From Catonella morbi ATCC 51271 (GTDB taxonomy: Bacteria; Bacillota; Clostridia; Lachnospirales; Lachnospiraceae): a stretch of 64,000 nt of DNA. A model generated the notes under the pieces. It worked only from the letters and a program-made list of their open reading frames with translations. It searched no databases and was not told where the DNA came from. Positions 16,420 to 25,244 of this stretch are shown one piece after another (positions within the stretch are counted from its first letter, which is position 1; each line of letters opens with the position of its first letter). The stretch covers positions 124,001 to 188,000 of the forward strand of contig NZ_KI535367.1 of the NCBI RefSeq assembly GCF_000160035.2, read 5' to 3'. Made by a program: the position numbers and the translations under genes.

Positions 16420-17556
16420 ATGAATAAAAAAGAAATATCGGAGATACGGAAACTTTTTGCTAAGGACAGCTGCCGCATAGACAGTCTTGCTGCCTGCTAT
16501 GTAAGTATTGAAAAAGAGAAGACTTTTGTGATAAATGAGGCACTCAGCAGCCTTTCGGAGGAAGAGTTACAGTATCATCTGAGTATTTTTCACAAGTGCC
16601 TGGGAGGAACTCTGGGTAAGAATCTTATAAATATGGAGTTTCCTTTAGATGCCGAGTTTGGTGAAGGACAGCAGAAATTTCTTCTCAATCTGCGGGACAG
16701 CGGACTTAAAGAAGAGGAAATTTTGGAGAAGTTTTTTGATTTAATAATAGCCAATTACCCAAGCAGTGATAAATACTATATAGTTGCCATACATGGTAAT
16801 TATGATGTGCCGGGTAAGGGTAAGGACGGAGCGGTTTTGGAGGATGCTTCAGAGATTGTGTATGAGTATATACTCTGTGCAATCTGTCCGGTTAAGCTCT
16901 CAAAGGCAGCTTTGGGATATGATTCGGATGCTAACCGTATAAGAGAAAGAGTCAGAGACTGGGTTGTGGAAGCACCAGAAAAAGCTTTTCTTTTTCCGGC
17001 TTTCAATGACAGAGGTCCTGATATCCATAGTATGTTGTACTATACTAAAAAAGCGGAAGAACTTTTTCCTGAATTTGTGGAAACGGTTTTCGGGACAACT
17101 TCACCTCTTTCGCCCGAGACGCAGACGGAGACTTTTAACAGCCTGATTACGGAAACTCTCGGTGATGAAGTCAGCCTTGAAATAGTCCAAAGAGTACAGG
17201 AGAATATAGCTGAAGTTATTGAGCAAAATAAAGAGATACCTGAGCCGGTAGAGCTTACTCCGTATGAAATGAAAGAGTTACTCGGAAGAAGCGGAGTTGA
17301 AGATGAAAAACTTGAGAATTTTGAAAAAACTTTCAAAGAGGTTGCAGGAGAAAAGGGAACTATAATAGCTGATAATTTGCCGGTTGTTAAGCAGCTAAAG
17401 ATTAAAGCTCCCGATATAGAAATAAAGGTTAAACCCGAAAGTGCATCTCTTATAAGCCACAAGATGGTTGACGGTGTACTTTCTATAGTCATCCCTGTGG
17501 GTGAGGGTGTTGAAGTGAACGGGATTGCTGTAAAACATATTGAAAATCAAGAGTAA
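16420..17556 (+). CDS. DUF4317 domain protein
   Basis: The 378-residue soluble protein starts MNKKEISEIRKLFAKDSCRI, the typical opening of DUF4317 proteins, which are common in Lachnospiraceae and related Clostridia and have no known biochemical role. Features include the conserved YYIVAIHGNYDVPGKGKDG stretch and an acidic C-terminal third with many Glu residues. No signal peptide or membrane segment is seen. The next gene starts 30 bp downstream. The family is recognised; the function is unknown. Confidence 0.82.
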   Translation: MNKKEISEIRKLFAKDSCRIDSLAACYVSIEKEKTFVINEALSSLSEEELQYHLSIFHKCLGGTLGKNLINMEFPLDAEFGEGQQKFLLNLRDSGLKEEEILEKFFDLIIANYPSSDKYYIVAIHGNYDVPGKGKDGAVLEDASEIVYEYILCAICPVKLSKAALGYDSDANRIRERVRDWVVEAPEKAFLFPAFNDRGPDIHSMLYYTKKAEELFPEFVETVFGTTSPLSPETQTETFNSLITETLGDEVSLEIVQRVQENIAEVIEQNKEIPEPVELTPYEMKELLGRSGVEDEKLENFEKTFKEVAGEKGTIIADNLPVVKQLKIKAPDIEIKVKPESASLISHKMVDGVLSIVIPVGEGVEVNGIAVKHIENQE

Positions 17557-17586
17557 AACAATAAATATAAAGCTTGGAGGTAAAAA

Positions 17587-19446
17587 GTGGATTACAGATA
17601 TGGTTACAAAAAAAAGAAAGAGGAAGTAAGTATAAGTGTCAAAATAAGTCTGTATGTTCTGGGGATTGTTATAGCTTTTATTCCTCTCATTGTAAGGGCG
17701 ACAGTGCATAATGTTAATCTTAGCAGGTTTCCATGGTTTGGCTTCGGAGATGAGACTCTGGATGTGTTTCTTAAAGTAAAAGGTCAGGTTTTGGTGGCTG
17801 TGGCCGTAGTCATGATTCTTATTCTGGCGTTTAATATGTTTTTGGAAGCTAAGGCTGTAAAACCGCCGGTATGGATGTATTTGGTATTCGGGTATGCAGG
17901 TCTCACCACTGTTTCGACTTTAATATCCGAATATAGAAGTTACGGATTTAACGGAATGTTTGAACAGCATGAAACTCTATGGGTAATACTTGCTTATTGT
18001 GTGGTTCTAATCTATGCTTTTATGGTTGCAAAGGATAGTTACGGAATAAAATTTGTAAGAGCGGCACTTGGTGTATTAGCCGTAATACAGTCTGTTATAG
18101 GCTTAAGTCAGCTTGTAGGCGCTGATTTTTGGGGAACCAAACTTGGACGTTATATTATAATTCCAAGCAGTTTCGATAATGCTGACTCAATCAGAGATAC
18201 CCTGAGCTTTACCTTTTCGGGTTCAGGTAACCATCAGGTATATCTTACACTGTACAATCCTAACTATGTTGGTTCTTATGCGGCTCTGATGTTTCCTATA
18301 TTTTTTGTGTTATCTTTATTTTCTAAAAAACTGTGGAAAAAAGTTTTTTGGGGAGTAATAACAGTGATAAACTTCCTTAGTGCAATGGGTTCGGGCTCGA
18401 AGAGCTTCCTTGGAGCTTTTGCTATATCGGCAGTATTTGCAATTATAATTTTTAGAAAGAAGCTTAAGAAGGGCTGGCCTATAATGGTGGGCTTTGCGCT
18501 GATAATTATAGTATCAACCACTATTTATTTCAGGTCTATCGGCACAAGCCTTATATCTTATGTAAGCAATGCAATTGCTGTTCAGAAGAATGATTCTCTT
18601 CTTGAGAAAGTTGAGCTTAAAAAAGATCATGCAGAAATAACTTATAATGGGGTAAAATTCAATGTAAGTTATACCGCAAAAGGAGAGCAGGCTTCTATTA
18701 ACTTCTCAAGAGAAGATAATACTCCTATTGAGTATACGGCAAGTGAAGACGGTTCCGAGGTTACATTGAAAGATGAAAAGCTAAACGGACTCAGTTTTCA
18801 ATATATGCATCCCGACGGTGATGGGGAAGGATATGTTATAAACTGCAATACACCAAAGGGCTCATTTGCTTTTATGGCAACTGATAACGGATATAAGATT
18901 TATACCGGACCGGGGAAATCAGATGATATTTATAATGCACCTACAGCAATTATTAAAGATCATGATGCATTTGCTTCAGGTCGCGGTTATATATGGTCAA
19001 GAACTTTTCCGGTATTTTTTAAACACCTGTTGCTTGGAACAGGAGCAGATAGCTTTACTGTAGCTTTTCCGCAGAATGACTACATAGGAAGACTTAATGC
19101 CGGATTTGGAGGTATGATAATAACCAAGCCGCATAATTTATATTTACAAATAGGTGTACAGAGTGGCGGTTTGGCTCTGCTTTGTTTCTTGGGGATTGCA
19201 GTTTTTTATGTGATTCAGACATTCAGACTGTTGTGGAAGAGAGAGTTGACGGGAGAAATCGAAACCTTTGGTGCAGCAATCTCTCTGGGTATAATAGGAT
19301 ATCTGGTTGCAGGTATTTTCAATGATTCCTGTGTGGCTCTCGCACCTCTTTACTGGGTATTTTTAGGAGTTGGCTATGGAATCAACGCTTATATAGCTAA
19401 AAAGGAAAATGTGGAAAATGAAACCAATGTCGGAAAAAATAGTTAG
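17587..19446 (+). CDS. O-antigen ligase/polymerase family (Wzy_C) membrane protein
   Basis: The 619-residue protein has about ten to twelve hydrophobic segments, split by a large hydrophilic insertion (about 320-475) predicted to face outside. The Wzy_C-like region carries ASGRGYIWSRTFPVFFKHLL and the GTGADSF loop after it. Family members polymerise or ligate surface polysaccharide. The insertion is rich in beta-type sequence (FNVSYTAKGEQASINFS) and much larger than the usual periplasmic loop. The start is GTG at 17587 with TTGGAGG upstream. The next gene overlaps its 3' end by 38 bp, so this and the CapD-like gene are coupled. Confidence 0.8.
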   Translation: MDYRYGYKKKKEEVSISVKISLYVLGIVIAFIPLIVRATVHNVNLSRFPWFGFGDETLDVFLKVKGQVLVAVAVVMILILAFNMFLEAKAVKPPVWMYLVFGYAGLTTVSTLISEYRSYGFNGMFEQHETLWVILAYCVVLIYAFMVAKDSYGIKFVRAALGVLAVIQSVIGLSQLVGADFWGTKLGRYIIIPSSFDNADSIRDTLSFTFSGSGNHQVYLTLYNPNYVGSYAALMFPIFFVLSLFSKKLWKKVFWGVITVINFLSAMGSGSKSFLGAFAISAVFAIIIFRKKLKKGWPIMVGFALIIIVSTTIYFRSIGTSLISYVSNAIAVQKNDSLLEKVELKKDHAEITYNGVKFNVSYTAKGEQASINFSREDNTPIEYTASEDGSEVTLKDEKLNGLSFQYMHPDGDGEGYVINCNTPKGSFAFMATDNGYKIYTGPGKSDDIYNAPTAIIKDHDAFASGRGYIWSRTFPVFFKHLLLGTGADSFTVAFPQNDYIGRLNAGFGGMIITKPHNLYLQIGVQSGGLALLCFLGIAVFYVIQTFRLLWKRELTGEIETFGAAISLGIIGYLVAGIFNDSCVALAPLYWVFLGVGYGINAYIAKKENVENETNVGKNS

Positions 19447-21313
19447 CTTTTATACAAAACACCAGCAGTTAATAAAGAGGGCTCTTATCATCCTGTACGA
19501 CCTTTTGGTCGTATGGGTTGCGGGAGTCCTTGCTTTGCTTTTAAGATTTGATTTGAGTTTCAGTAAAATACCTGCATATTTTATGGAAAATATGCAGAGT
19601 ATGCTTCTTATAAACATGGTTATTACAGTTATAATTTTTACTGTAAATCATCTTTACACAAGCTTATGGGCTTATGCCGGCGTAGTTGAAATGCAGAGAA
19701 TTATTCTTGCCGCTATAGAAACTACGGCTGCAGAGGTAATCATAGTAACCATAAAAAGCGGAAATAAAGCAGGGTATTTTCTTCCGAGAACTTATCATAT
19801 ATTATATTTCTTCATCCTTCTTATTCTTACGGCAGGCATTCGTTTTCTTTACCGTATGGTAAGAATGCAGATAACCAGCCGTGTAAATCCTTCTAATGTA
19901 CAGGTTTCGAAGGTTATGCTGATAGGCGCCGGAGAGACCGGACATATGGTTATAAGGGATATTATTTCAAGTGCCAGTGTAATGAAGGAGCTTTGCTGTA
20001 TTATAGATGATGATAAAAATAAGATAGGAAGCTATATAAGCGGAATCAAGGTAGTGGGTGACAGGACTGCTATTGTATACAATGCAGAAAAATATAAAAT
20101 TAATGAAATTATTATTGCAATTCCTTCGGCAACCAGAAAGGAATTGAGTGATTTAATAAGTATCTGTACCGATACAGGCTGTAAGTTAAAGATTACCCCC
20201 AGCGTAACTGAAATAATGGAAGGGCATATTTCAGCCACCTTACTTCGTGATGTAAGTGTGGAGGATTTGCTTGGAAGAGATCCTGTTGAAGCAGAGCTTG
20301 ACCTTATTATGGACTATGTGAGCGGTAAGACAGTTCTGGTAACCGGCGGAGGTGGTTCTATAGGCAGTGAGCTTTGCAGGCAGATAGCAAGGCATAAGCC
20401 GAAGCAGCTTATCATAGTGGATATTTATGAAAATAATGCTTATGATATAGAAATAGAGCTAAGACACAATTATCCTGAGTTAAATCTGGTAGTACTTATA
20501 GCATCTGTGCGTAATTTAGACAGACTTGATTCTATTTTTTCGGAGTACAAGCCCAATCTGGTTTACCATGCTGCAGCCCATAAACATGTTCCTCTTATGG
20601 AAAACAGCCCTAACGAGGCAATTAAAAACAATGTACTCGGTACCTATAATACGGTAAAAACTGCAGATAAATACGGAGTAGAACGTTTTGTACTTATTTC
20701 TACAGATAAGGCGGTTAATCCGACCAATGTAATGGGGGCAAGCAAGAGAATCTGTGAAATGATAATCCAGACCTTCGGACATCATTCAAAGACTGAGTTT
20801 GTTGCTGTCAGATTTGGAAATGTACTCGGAAGTAATGGTAGTGTAATACCTCTGTTTAAGAAGCAGATATCGGAAGGCGGACCTGTTACGGTAACCCATC
20901 CGGACATTATCAGGTACTTTATGACTATTCCGGAAGCGGTTTCTCTGGTGCTTCAGGCAGGAGCCTATGCTAAAGGCGGAGAAATATTTATACTGGAAAT
21001 GGGCGAGCCTGTAAAGATATTGGAACTTGCAAAGAATATAATCAGACTTTCAGGTTTCGTGCCTGATAAAGATATAAAGATAGAATTTTCGGGGCTGAGA
21101 CCGGGAGAGAAGCTTTATGAGGAGCTTCTTATGGAGGAAGAAGGGCTCAGAGATACCGAAAATAAACTCATTCATATCGGAAGAGCAATAGAAATGGATG
21201 AGGAAAAATTCAAGACTGAACTTGAAGAGATAATAGAATTTGCTTTTACAGAACCTTCAGGTGAAAAAATAAGAGAAGCAATAAGAAAAATAGTGCCTAC
21301 ATATAAAGGATGA
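19409..21313 (+). CDS. CapD/PglF-like membrane nucleotide-sugar 4,6-dehydratase
   Basis: The protein has 634 residues. The first about 150 hold four transmembrane helices, then a CoA-binding-like Rossmann domain (MLIGAGETGHM), and from about 300 the catalytic SDR domain: VLVTGGGGSIGSELCRQIA binds NAD, and TDKAVNPTNVMGASK carries the Thr, Met and Lys seen in the FlaA1/PglF group. These enzymes convert UDP-GlcNAc to the 4-keto-6-deoxy sugar, the first step to diacetamido-bacillosamine and related sugars. The start is uncertain: ATGs at 19409, 19418 and 19427 are all inside the preceding gene and none has a strong ribosome binding site, which suggests translational coupling. Confidence 0.88.
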   Translation: MWKMKPMSEKIVSFYTKHQQLIKRALIILYDLLVVWVAGVLALLLRFDLSFSKIPAYFMENMQSMLLINMVITVIIFTVNHLYTSLWAYAGVVEMQRIILAAIETTAAEVIIVTIKSGNKAGYFLPRTYHILYFFILLILTAGIRFLYRMVRMQITSRVNPSNVQVSKVMLIGAGETGHMVIRDIISSASVMKELCCIIDDDKNKIGSYISGIKVVGDRTAIVYNAEKYKINEIIIAIPSATRKELSDLISICTDTGCKLKITPSVTEIMEGHISATLLRDVSVEDLLGRDPVEAELDLIMDYVSGKTVLVTGGGGSIGSELCRQIARHKPKQLIIVDIYENNAYDIEIELRHNYPELNLVVLIASVRNLDRLDSIFSEYKPNLVYHAAAHKHVPLMENSPNEAIKNNVLGTYNTVKTADKYGVERFVLISTDKAVNPTNVMGASKRICEMIIQTFGHHSKTEFVAVRFGNVLGSNGSVIPLFKKQISEGGPVTVTHPDIIRYFMTIPEAVSLVLQAGAYAKGGEIFILEMGEPVKILELAKNIIRLSGFVPDKDIKIEFSGLRPGEKLYEELLMEEEGLRDTENKLIHIGRAIEMDEEKFKTELEEIIEFAFTEPSGEKIREAIRKIVPTYKG

Positions 21314-21317
21314 AGAG

Positions 21318-21701
21318 ATGCCAAAAAAAATATTTAAGAAAAGAAGATGGAGAGCAAAAGTTAAAGCAGGACACAGAGATAAAGGGGGACCCAGTTTCTC
21401 GTCTAAAATTATATCTACAGACGGAATTATTTGTCTGATACTGGGGATAATCTGTCTTATTATGTTCGCAGTTCTGGTAGTTATTTCTACAATGCATAGG
21501 GGACAGGCTGATATTAAAGTCGGTGCCTTCGGTGCCGTAGGTTTTGTGGTTTCATTGACCTGTTTTATAATTTCGATTAAAACCATGAATGATGAATATA
21601 TTGCGGAAACCATACCTAAAATAGCGGTAGGGGTTAATCTGGTTTCTTTGCTGATATATATGGGACTTTATGCCTATGGAATCTTTATTGGAATGGTTTA
21701 G
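21318..21701 (+). CDS. Small three-span membrane protein (DUF6142-like)
   Basis: The 127-residue protein has a very basic N-terminus (MPKKIFKKRRWRAKVKAGHR) and three hydrophobic segments (about 37-60, 70-90 and 102-124). It resembles the DUF6142 membrane proteins of Clostridia, but that assignment is from memory of their general pattern. It begins four bases after the CapD-like gene and is probably the last gene of that operon. Confidence 0.6.
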   Translation: MPKKIFKKRRWRAKVKAGHRDKGGPSFSSKIISTDGIICLILGIICLIMFAVLVVISTMHRGQADIKVGAFGAVGFVVSLTCFIISIKTMNDEYIAETIPKIAVGVNLVSLLIYMGLYAYGIFIGMV

Positions 21702-21776
21702 AAATCTTTTAACACAGATATTAAAATGTTCATAATTTGTTAAAAATAATTACAAACTGACTTCATATTTGTAGGA

Positions 21777-21957
21777 TATAATCTAGTCATCAGTTAAGGA
21801 ACAGCAAATAAGTTCCGAAGCTGAAAATGAATTTGCTAGATTCCCCAATTTGTATAGATTTACTTTTTTCATTTGCAGGTTGGTAACTCCCTGTTAACCA
21901 ACCACTCCTCTCTTTTTTATAAGGACAGTAGTAGCTGTCCTTATTTTTATTTAATAT
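21777..21957 (+). ncRNA. Candidate structured small RNA
   Basis: A TATAAT box (21777-21782) is followed by about 160 bases with three nested structures and no convincing reading frame: GGAAC...GTTCC near 21795-21815, AGCAAAT...ATTTGCT, and GGTTGG-T-AAC...GTTA-ACCAACC (about 21879-21904). The stretch ends in a terminator, AAGGACAG-TAGTAG-CTGTCCTT (21921-21942), then ATTTTTATTT. The length and terminator fit a stand-alone RNA. I cannot match it to 6S, tmRNA, SRP RNA or a known riboswitch. It could instead be the decayed 3' part of a type I toxin locus, which often has this pair of hairpins. Confidence 0.4.
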
Positions 21958-21991
21958 GAAATTTCGAAGAAATTTCATATTAAATAAAAAT
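21943..21991. repeat. Perfect 23-bp inverted repeat with 3-base loop
   Basis: The left arm 21943-21965 and right arm 21969-21991 are perfectly complementary around GAA (the arm begins ATTTTTATTTAATATGAAAT). It starts right at the T run of the preceding terminator, and its right arm is part of the 28-bp repeat shared with 37256-37283. Confidence 0.8.
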
Positions 21992-22005
21992 CTCTCCGAG
22001 GGATG
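21978..22005. repeat. 28-bp repeat, family 3, copy 1
   Basis: Twenty-eight bases, ending ATCTCTCCGAGGGATG, are identical to 37256-37283, which sits right after the T-box terminator of pheS. Both copies directly follow a transcription terminator. Confidence 0.75.
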
Positions 22006-22106
22006 GACTTATTTTGATAATGGAATTCGCTATCTCACAATAATGAAAGTCAATATTTATAAGAGCATTTTTATTGCAAAATTTTCTCAAAAACAAGAAA
22101 AAATAA

Positions 22107-22135
22107 TTGAAATTCAAAAAACCTATTGATATAAT
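22107..22135 (+). promoter_or_regulatory. Promoter of the DUF6110/P-type ATPase genes
   Basis: TTGAAA (22107-22112), a 17-base spacer and TATAAT (22130-22135). It gives a leader of about 160 bases that contains the family-1 palindrome at 22204-22244. Confidence 0.7.
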
Positions 22136-22203
22136 CATGATACAGTTGATGTGAAACAGGTATTACTCAAAGCCAAAGACTTAGATTGTTGAAATTTAAG
22201 CCG

Positions 22204-22244
22204 AATTATTCACGAAACATCTGTGACCGATGGTGTGAATAATT
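22204..22244. repeat. Dispersed palindromic repeat, family 1, copy B
   Basis: The perfect 10-bp ends AATTATTCAC and GTGAATAATT enclose 21 bases containing TGTGACCGA. Copy C at 30443-30483 has the same 41-bp length and the same TGTGACCGA centre. Confidence 0.7.
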
Positions 22245-22302
22245 GGGGTCTGATATGGCAGTTTGACATCTTAGCAATCTTATCAAAAAAGGAGGTCCTG
22301 AG

Positions 22303-22599
22303 ATGTGGGATAAAATCGGTTGGAAAAAAATTGGGTTGTTTGTAGGCGGAGTAGCTTTCGGAACTATCGGACTAAAGGCATTGTTCAGCAAGGATGCTAA
22401 AAAATGCTATACTCATCTGACAGCAGCTGCACTCAGAGTTAAGGATTATACTTTACAGCGTACTGAAACTTTGAGGGAAAATTGTGAAGATATCTATGAA
22501 GATGCAAAGGATATCAATGAGGACAGAAAGGCAGCGGAAGAGGCTATATTTGAAGATACTTCTGCAACATATAAAGAAGTGAAAAACAAAGAAGAGTAA
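22303..22599 (+). CDS. DUF6110-like small membrane protein, P-type ATPase partner
   Basis: The 98-residue protein has one N-terminal transmembrane segment with GxxxG-like spacing (GLFVGGVAFGTIGLKALF) and an acidic, helical soluble tail rich in Asp and Glu. It looks like DUF6110 proteins of Clostridia. The plan (glycine-zipper membrane helix plus acidic metal-binding-type tail, next to a metal P-type ATPase) parallels the mycobacterial PacL/DUF1490 proteins, which stabilise and help load such pumps. It has an AAGGAGG site and its own promoter, and is separated from the ATPase by an attenuator-like hairpin. The function is inferred from context. Confidence 0.65.
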   Translation: MWDKIGWKKIGLFVGGVAFGTIGLKALFSKDAKKCYTHLTAAALRVKDYTLQRTETLRENCEDIYEDAKDINEDRKAAEEAIFEDTSATYKEVKNKEE

Positions 22600-22609
22600 T
22601 CATGTAAGG

Positions 22610-22657
22610 CCCTCAGGGAGTTATAAGTTAGTTTAGGCTCTCTGGGGGATTTTTTAT
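22610..22657 (+). terminator. Terminator/attenuator between DUF6110 and ATPase genes
   Basis: CCCTCAGGGAG pairs with CTCTCTGGGGG (several G-T pairs), followed by ATTTTTTATT. Lying between two genes of one unit, it probably makes the small protein more abundant than the ATPase. Confidence 0.6.
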
Positions 22658-22677
22658 TGTAGATTTGAGGTAAAGCT

Positions 22678-24753
22678 ATGAAATTTAAAATATTATCTGA
22701 ATCCCCTAACAGAATAAGGGTACAGGTTTTACAGAGAAGGATGAGCTTTGAGCAGGCGGATACCTTATTTTATTATGTCAGACATATAAAGGGGGTAACC
22801 TTTGCAAGGGTTACAGACAGAACCTGTACAGTTACAATTAAGTTTACCGGAGATAAGTGGGATATCGTAGATGCCCTCCAGCGCTTTGATTATGAAAGGT
22901 TTAAAGCTCCCGAAGAGTATTTAATCAATTCAAGCAGGGCACTCAATGCAAAATATCAGGATAAACTTGCCATATCGTTGGCTGCAAGAGCTCTTACCAT
23001 TGTGTTTGCTCCCGTTCCGGTCAGAGTAGGACTTACGGTTTTTAAAGCATTTAAGTATGTTAAGGCAGGTATAAAGAGTCTGCTTAGCGGCAATATAGAG
23101 GTTGCACTGCTTGACGGAGTGGCTGTCGGGGTGTCGGTGCTTAGAAGAGATTTTAATACTGCAGGTTCAGTTATGTTTCTGCTCAGTATAGGCGAGCTCT
23201 TGGAGGAATGGACGGAGAAGAAGACAACGGCAGACCTTGCAGGCATACTCTCACTTAATATAAGTAAGGTGTGGATGCGAAAAGACGGCACGGAAATTTT
23301 GGCAGACTATTCTGAAATAAAAGAAGATGATGAGGTAGTAGTACATCTTAGCGGCGTCGTACCGTTTGACGGTATAGTTACAGAGGGCGAAGCAATGATT
23401 AATCAGGCTTCTATGACAGGAGAAAGTGAACCTGTCAGAAAAGAAATCGGAAGTGTGGTATTTGCGGGAACCGTACTTGAAGAGGGAGAAATTACCTTCA
23501 GAGTAAGAAAAACAGGAGGTAACTCCAAGTTTGAAAAAATAGTTAAAATGATAGAAGAGACCGAAAAGTTAAAATCAGGTGCGGAAAGCAAGGCTTTGAA
23601 GCTTGCAGACAGGCTTGTGCCTTATACCCTTATCGGAACAGGGCTTGTATATCTGTTAACACGTAATGTAACCAAGGCTTTGGCTGTACTTATGGTGGAT
23701 TTTTCCTGTGCGCTTAAGCTGGCTATGCCGGTATCGGTACTTTCTGCCATAAGAGAGGCATCTGAAAACGGAATTACGGTCAAAGGCGGTAAATATCTGG
23801 AGGCGGTTGCAGAAGCAGAGACCATAGTCTTTGATAAGACAGGCACTCTTACCAAGGCTGAGCCTGTAGTAACTTCCGTAATTTCTTTTGAAGAGAGAAG
23901 TGAAGATGAGCTTTTAAGAATTGCAGCCTGCCTTGAAGAGCATTTTCCGCATTCTATGGCAAATGCAGTAGTTGAAGCAGCCAGAAAGAAGGGGCTTAAG
24001 CATGATGAAATGCATTCCAAGGTAAACTATATAGTTGCCCATGGAATAAGTAGCAGTATATCAGGTAAAAAAGTAATAATAGGCAGCCATCATTTTGTAT
24101 TTGAAGATGAAGGTGTAGTCATACCTAAGGGATTTGAAGAAAAATTTGAAAATATACCGGAGGACAGTTCTCACCTCTACATGGCTATAGAGGGCGAACT
24201 TTCTGCGGTAATCTGTATATCCGATCCGGTCAGGGAAGAAGCGGCAGAAGTTATCAAACAGTTAAAGCTTCTTGGGATAAAAAATATTGTGATGATGACG
24301 GGCGATAATGAAAGAACTGCAAAGGTAGTTGCGGCACAGATAGGAGTGGATAAGTACTATGCAGGTGTACTTCCTGAGGATAAGGCGAGATTTATAGAGG
24401 AAGAAAAGGCTAAGGGCAGAAAGGTAATTATGGTTGGTGACGGTATCAATGATTCTCCTGCGCTTTCAGCTTCGGACTGTGGCATAGCCATAAGCGGAGG
24501 AGCGGAAATAGCAAGGGAAATAGCTGATATAACCATAGTTGCGGACAATCTGAATGAGCTTGTAAAATTAAAAACGCTTTCCAATCTGCTTATGAAGAGA
24601 ATAAACGGCAATTATAGGAAGATAGTGGGCATAAACGGAGGACTTATAGGACTTGGAGTATTCGGAGTTATTCAGCCGACAACTTCTGCTTTGGTGCATA
24701 ATCTGTCTACACTTGCTATCGGTTTACATTCGACTACTAATTTGATGGAGTAA
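22678..24753 (+). CDS. Heavy-metal P1B-type ATPase (unusual metal-site motif)
   Basis: The 691-residue pump has the phosphorylation motif DKTGTLT (Asp386), the actuator TGES (about 247), an HP motif HFPHSMA and the hinge GDGINDSPAL. The N-terminal about 75 residues have no CxxC metal-binding motif. In the metal-transporting helix the usual CPC is replaced by FSCALKLAMP (Ser343-Cys344), as in a Clostridial group whose substrate is not settled; Mn, Fe, Zn or Co are possible. Hydrophobic segments are fewer and less regular before the actuator domain than in CopA. The stop is two bases before the acetyltransferase start, so the genes are co-transcribed. Confidence 0.88.
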   Translation: MKFKILSESPNRIRVQVLQRRMSFEQADTLFYYVRHIKGVTFARVTDRTCTVTIKFTGDKWDIVDALQRFDYERFKAPEEYLINSSRALNAKYQDKLAISLAARALTIVFAPVPVRVGLTVFKAFKYVKAGIKSLLSGNIEVALLDGVAVGVSVLRRDFNTAGSVMFLLSIGELLEEWTEKKTTADLAGILSLNISKVWMRKDGTEILADYSEIKEDDEVVVHLSGVVPFDGIVTEGEAMINQASMTGESEPVRKEIGSVVFAGTVLEEGEITFRVRKTGGNSKFEKIVKMIEETEKLKSGAESKALKLADRLVPYTLIGTGLVYLLTRNVTKALAVLMVDFSCALKLAMPVSVLSAIREASENGITVKGGKYLEAVAEAETIVFDKTGTLTKAEPVVTSVISFEERSEDELLRIAACLEEHFPHSMANAVVEAARKKGLKHDEMHSKVNYIVAHGISSSISGKKVIIGSHHFVFEDEGVVIPKGFEEKFENIPEDSSHLYMAIEGELSAVICISDPVREEAAEVIKQLKLLGIKNIVMMTGDNERTAKVVAAQIGVDKYYAGVLPEDKARFIEEEKAKGRKVIMVGDGINDSPALSASDCGIAISGGAEIAREIADITIVADNLNELVKLKTLSNLLMKRINGNYRKIVGINGGLIGLGVFGVIQPTTSALVHNLSTLAIGLHSTTNLME

Positions 24754-24755
24754 AA

Positions 24756-25244
24756 ATGATAAGAAAAGCAGAATTAAAAGACCTGCCTAAGTTAAATGAA
24801 TTATATGAGGCGGCAAGACGGTATATGAGAGAAAATGGCAACCCGGATCAATGGGGTACAAGTTATCCGAATGATGAACTTATAATTGAGGATATAAAAT
24901 CAGGAGTGCTTTACACAGACGAGGAAGTAAACTTTGCCTTTGTACTAATGGGAGAGGAAGAAGCCTATAAAACCATATATGAGGGTAAATGGCTTAATAA
25001 TGAGCCTTACCTTACTTTGCACAGGGTTGCGGGCAATGGGAGAGTAAAAGGGGTATTTTCACAGATATTTGAGTTTAGCCTAAAGAAAATGAAGGAAGTA
25101 GGACTTTCAAATATCAGAATAGATACCCATGAAAAAAACCTTACCATGCAAAATGCAGTTACAAGGCAAGGTTTTGTAAGATGTGGTCTGGTTAAGTTAA
25201 GAGAGGGTGAAAGGATAGCCTACCAGTACAAGCTTCCTAGTTAA
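24756..25244 (+). CDS. GNAT family N-acetyltransferase
   Basis: The 162-residue protein shows the GNAT pattern: IRKAELKDLPKLNELYEAAR at the N-terminus, the strand FAFVLMG, an acetyl-CoA-binding turn around AGNGRVKGVFSQIF and the late motif DTHEKNLTMQNAVTRQGF. The substrate is unknown. It starts two bases after the ATPase stop, and its 3' end overlaps the convergent AlaX gene by eight bases (25237-25244). Confidence 0.85.
   Translation: MIRKAELKDLPKLNELYEAARRYMRENGNPDQWGTSYPNDELIIEDIKSGVLYTDEEVNFAFVLMGEEEAYKTIYEGKWLNNEPYLTLHRVAGNGRVKGVFSQIFEFSLKKMKEVGLSNIRIDTHEKNLTMQNAVTRQGFVRCGLVKLREGERIAYQYKLPS

Noticed and set aside
21790-21978. 62-codon minus-strand reading frame across the candidate RNA
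   Set aside because: It crosses both hairpins and the terminator, has no promoter or ribosome binding site, and resembles no protein I know.
22043-22129. 28-codon plus-strand reading frame in the long intergenic region
   Set aside because: No ribosome binding site, and it runs into the DUF6110 promoter.
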